From: Spongiibacteraceae bacterium UBA5047
GTDB lineage: Bacteria; Pseudomonadota; Gammaproteobacteria; Pseudomonadales; Spongiibacteraceae
Assembly (NCBI GenBank): GCA_002415025.1
Contig: DIBR01000015.1
Location: 206,852-220,729, forward strand
Direction: 5' to 3'
DNA length: 13,878 bases
Shown here: piece after piece, positions 13,104 to 13,878 of the stretch
How the letters are laid out: each line of letters begins with the position of its first letter
Position numbering within the stretch: the stretch's first letter is position 1
Made by a program: the position numbers and the translations under genes
The notes under the pieces: model-generated
Database searches by the model: none
The model's input: only the letters and a program-made list of their open reading frames with translations
What the model was told of the DNA's origin: nothing

Positions 13104-13878
13104 ATGTCCACTGCCGCTGCGACTATACACCATCGAACCTGTAATCTGTGTGAGGCCATGTGCGGTCTGGTCATCGAACACGATGGCAGCCAGGTGCTGA
13201 GTATCAAGGGCGACAAAGACGATCCCTTCAGTCGCGGTCACATCTGTCCCAAGGCGGTTGCCCTGAAAGACCTGCAGGAAGACCCGGACCGCCTGCGCCA
13301 GCCGATCAAAAAAGTGGATGGCCAGTGGCGCGAGATTTCCTGGCCCGACGCCCTGGACGAGGTTGCTGAGCGGCTCAAATCCGTTCAGGAGCAGCACGGT
13401 CGCGACGCCGTCGGTGTCTACCTCGGCAACCCCAACGTCCACAACACCGGCTCCATGCTGTTCAGCCGGGAACTGTTGCACGCCTTGAACACCAAAAACC
13501 GATTTTCCGCCACCTCGGTCGATCAGCTACCGCACCATTTGATTGCCTACAAACTCTTCGGTCACCAGTTAAAGATCCCGGTACCCGATATCGACAACAG
13601 CGACTATTTCCTGGTGATTGGCGCCAACCCGATGGCGTCCAACGGCAGTATCATGACGGTGCCCGATGTGCGCCACCGCCTGAAAGCAATCAAGGACGGT
13701 GGCGGCAAGCTGGTTGTGGTTGATCCGCGTCGAAGCGAGACAGCCGATGTCGCCAGCGAGCACCTCTTTATTCGCCCCGGCAGCGACGCGCTGTTACTGG
13801 CAGCGATGATTCACTGCCTGTATGCCGACGACCGCATTGTCCGGCATCGACTGCACGCCCAGATGGACGGTCTTGAGG
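13104..13878 (+). CDS. Molybdopterin-dependent oxidoreductase (DMSO reductase superfamily), N-terminal 258 residues, cut by window edge
   Basis: The frame opens at ATG 13104 with AGGGA nine bases before it and runs off the right edge. The N-terminus holds a 4Fe-4S site C13-x2-C16-x3-C20-x27-C48, followed by K50 (ICPKA), the lysine that in FdhF-type enzymes lies between the cluster and the pterin. Further family segments are DRLRQPIKKVDGQW (62-75), ISWPDALDEVAERL (78-91), YLGNP (106-110), VIGANPMASN and VVVDPRRSETAD, the cofactor-binding sites of COG0243 proteins. No Tat or Sec signal peptide is seen, so the enzyme should be cytoplasmic. The region expected to provide the metal ligand (about 134-145, FSATSVDQLPHH) has no Cys or Sec, so naming it a formate dehydrogenase is not supported. 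The substrate is unknown. Confidence 0.9.
   Translation, partial: MSTAAATIHHRTCNLCEAMCGLVIEHDGSQVLSIKGDKDDPFSRGHICPKAVALKDLQEDPDRLRQPIKKVDGQWREISWPDALDEVAERLKSVQEQHGRDAVGVYLGNPNVHNTGSMLFSRELLHALNTKNRFSATSVDQLPHHLIAYKLFGHQLKIPVPDIDNSDYFLVIGANPMASNGSIMTVPDVRHRLKAIKDGGGKLVVVDPRRSETADVASEHLFIRPGSDALLLAAMIHCLYADDRIVRHRLHAQMDGLE

Noticed and set aside
13062..13481. 139-codon minus-strand frame over the start of the molybdopterin oxidoreductase gene
   Set aside because: It is antisense to the conserved 4Fe-4S domain and would overlap the promoter region of both neighbours.
1..13878. Mobile elements, CRISPR arrays, tRNA/rRNA genes, toxin-antitoxin or defence genes
   Set aside because: Looked for on both strands; no repeats with regular spacing, transposase motifs, terminal inverted repeats or RNA gene signatures were seen.

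Overview
The window looks like ordinary chromosomal housekeeping DNA from a GC-rich marine-type gammaproteobacterium. The block glnE-ilvE-waaF-waaC-waaG followed by a lipopolysaccharide (LPS) kinase-like gene is the order known from Pseudomonas. The protein sequences suggest the Pseudomonadales/Cellvibrionales side of the class, but genus cannot be fixed by eye. I see no rRNA, tRNA, CRISPR array, insertion sequence, phage gene or plasmid gene.

Left two thirds (1-9226, all minus strand): one tightly packed gene train, read right to left. It begins with a GspE/PilB-type secretion ATPase and continues with glnE (glutamine synthetase adenylyltransferase), ilvE (branched-chain aminotransferase), waaF and waaC (the two inner-core heptosyltransferases), waaG (first outer-core glycosyltransferase) and the N-terminal part of a kinase-like protein that runs off the left edge. 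The joints are TGATG, 29 bp, 8 bp, TAATG, ATGA and 45 bp, so translational coupling is likely at three of them. Nitrogen regulation, amino acid synthesis and LPS core assembly therefore appear to share a transcript.

Middle (9227-11399): a 204-bp divergent control region, then a plus-strand pair. The pair is a DUF47/PhoU-like accessory protein and a Pit-type inorganic phosphate transporter. The region in front of the pair carries a strong -10 element and, just upstream of it, a sequence readable either as a degenerate Pho box or as an inverted-repeat operator.

Right (11396-13878): a minus-strand 2-oxoglutarate/Fe(II) prolyl-hydroxylase-like gene whose stop codon overlaps that of pit, a minus-strand putative membrane protein of unknown function, and a divergent molybdopterin oxidoreductase cut by the right edge. 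The last codons of the hydroxylase gene contain a perfect 12-bp-stem hairpin followed on its own coding strand by a T-rich run. This looks like an intrinsic terminator inside the reading frame and is the most unusual local structure here.

I found no convincing new multi-gene system. The points most worth checking are the in-frame terminator, the phosphate operon control site, the orphan secretion ATPase coupled to glnE, and the apparent absence of a Cys/Sec metal ligand in the molybdoenzyme.
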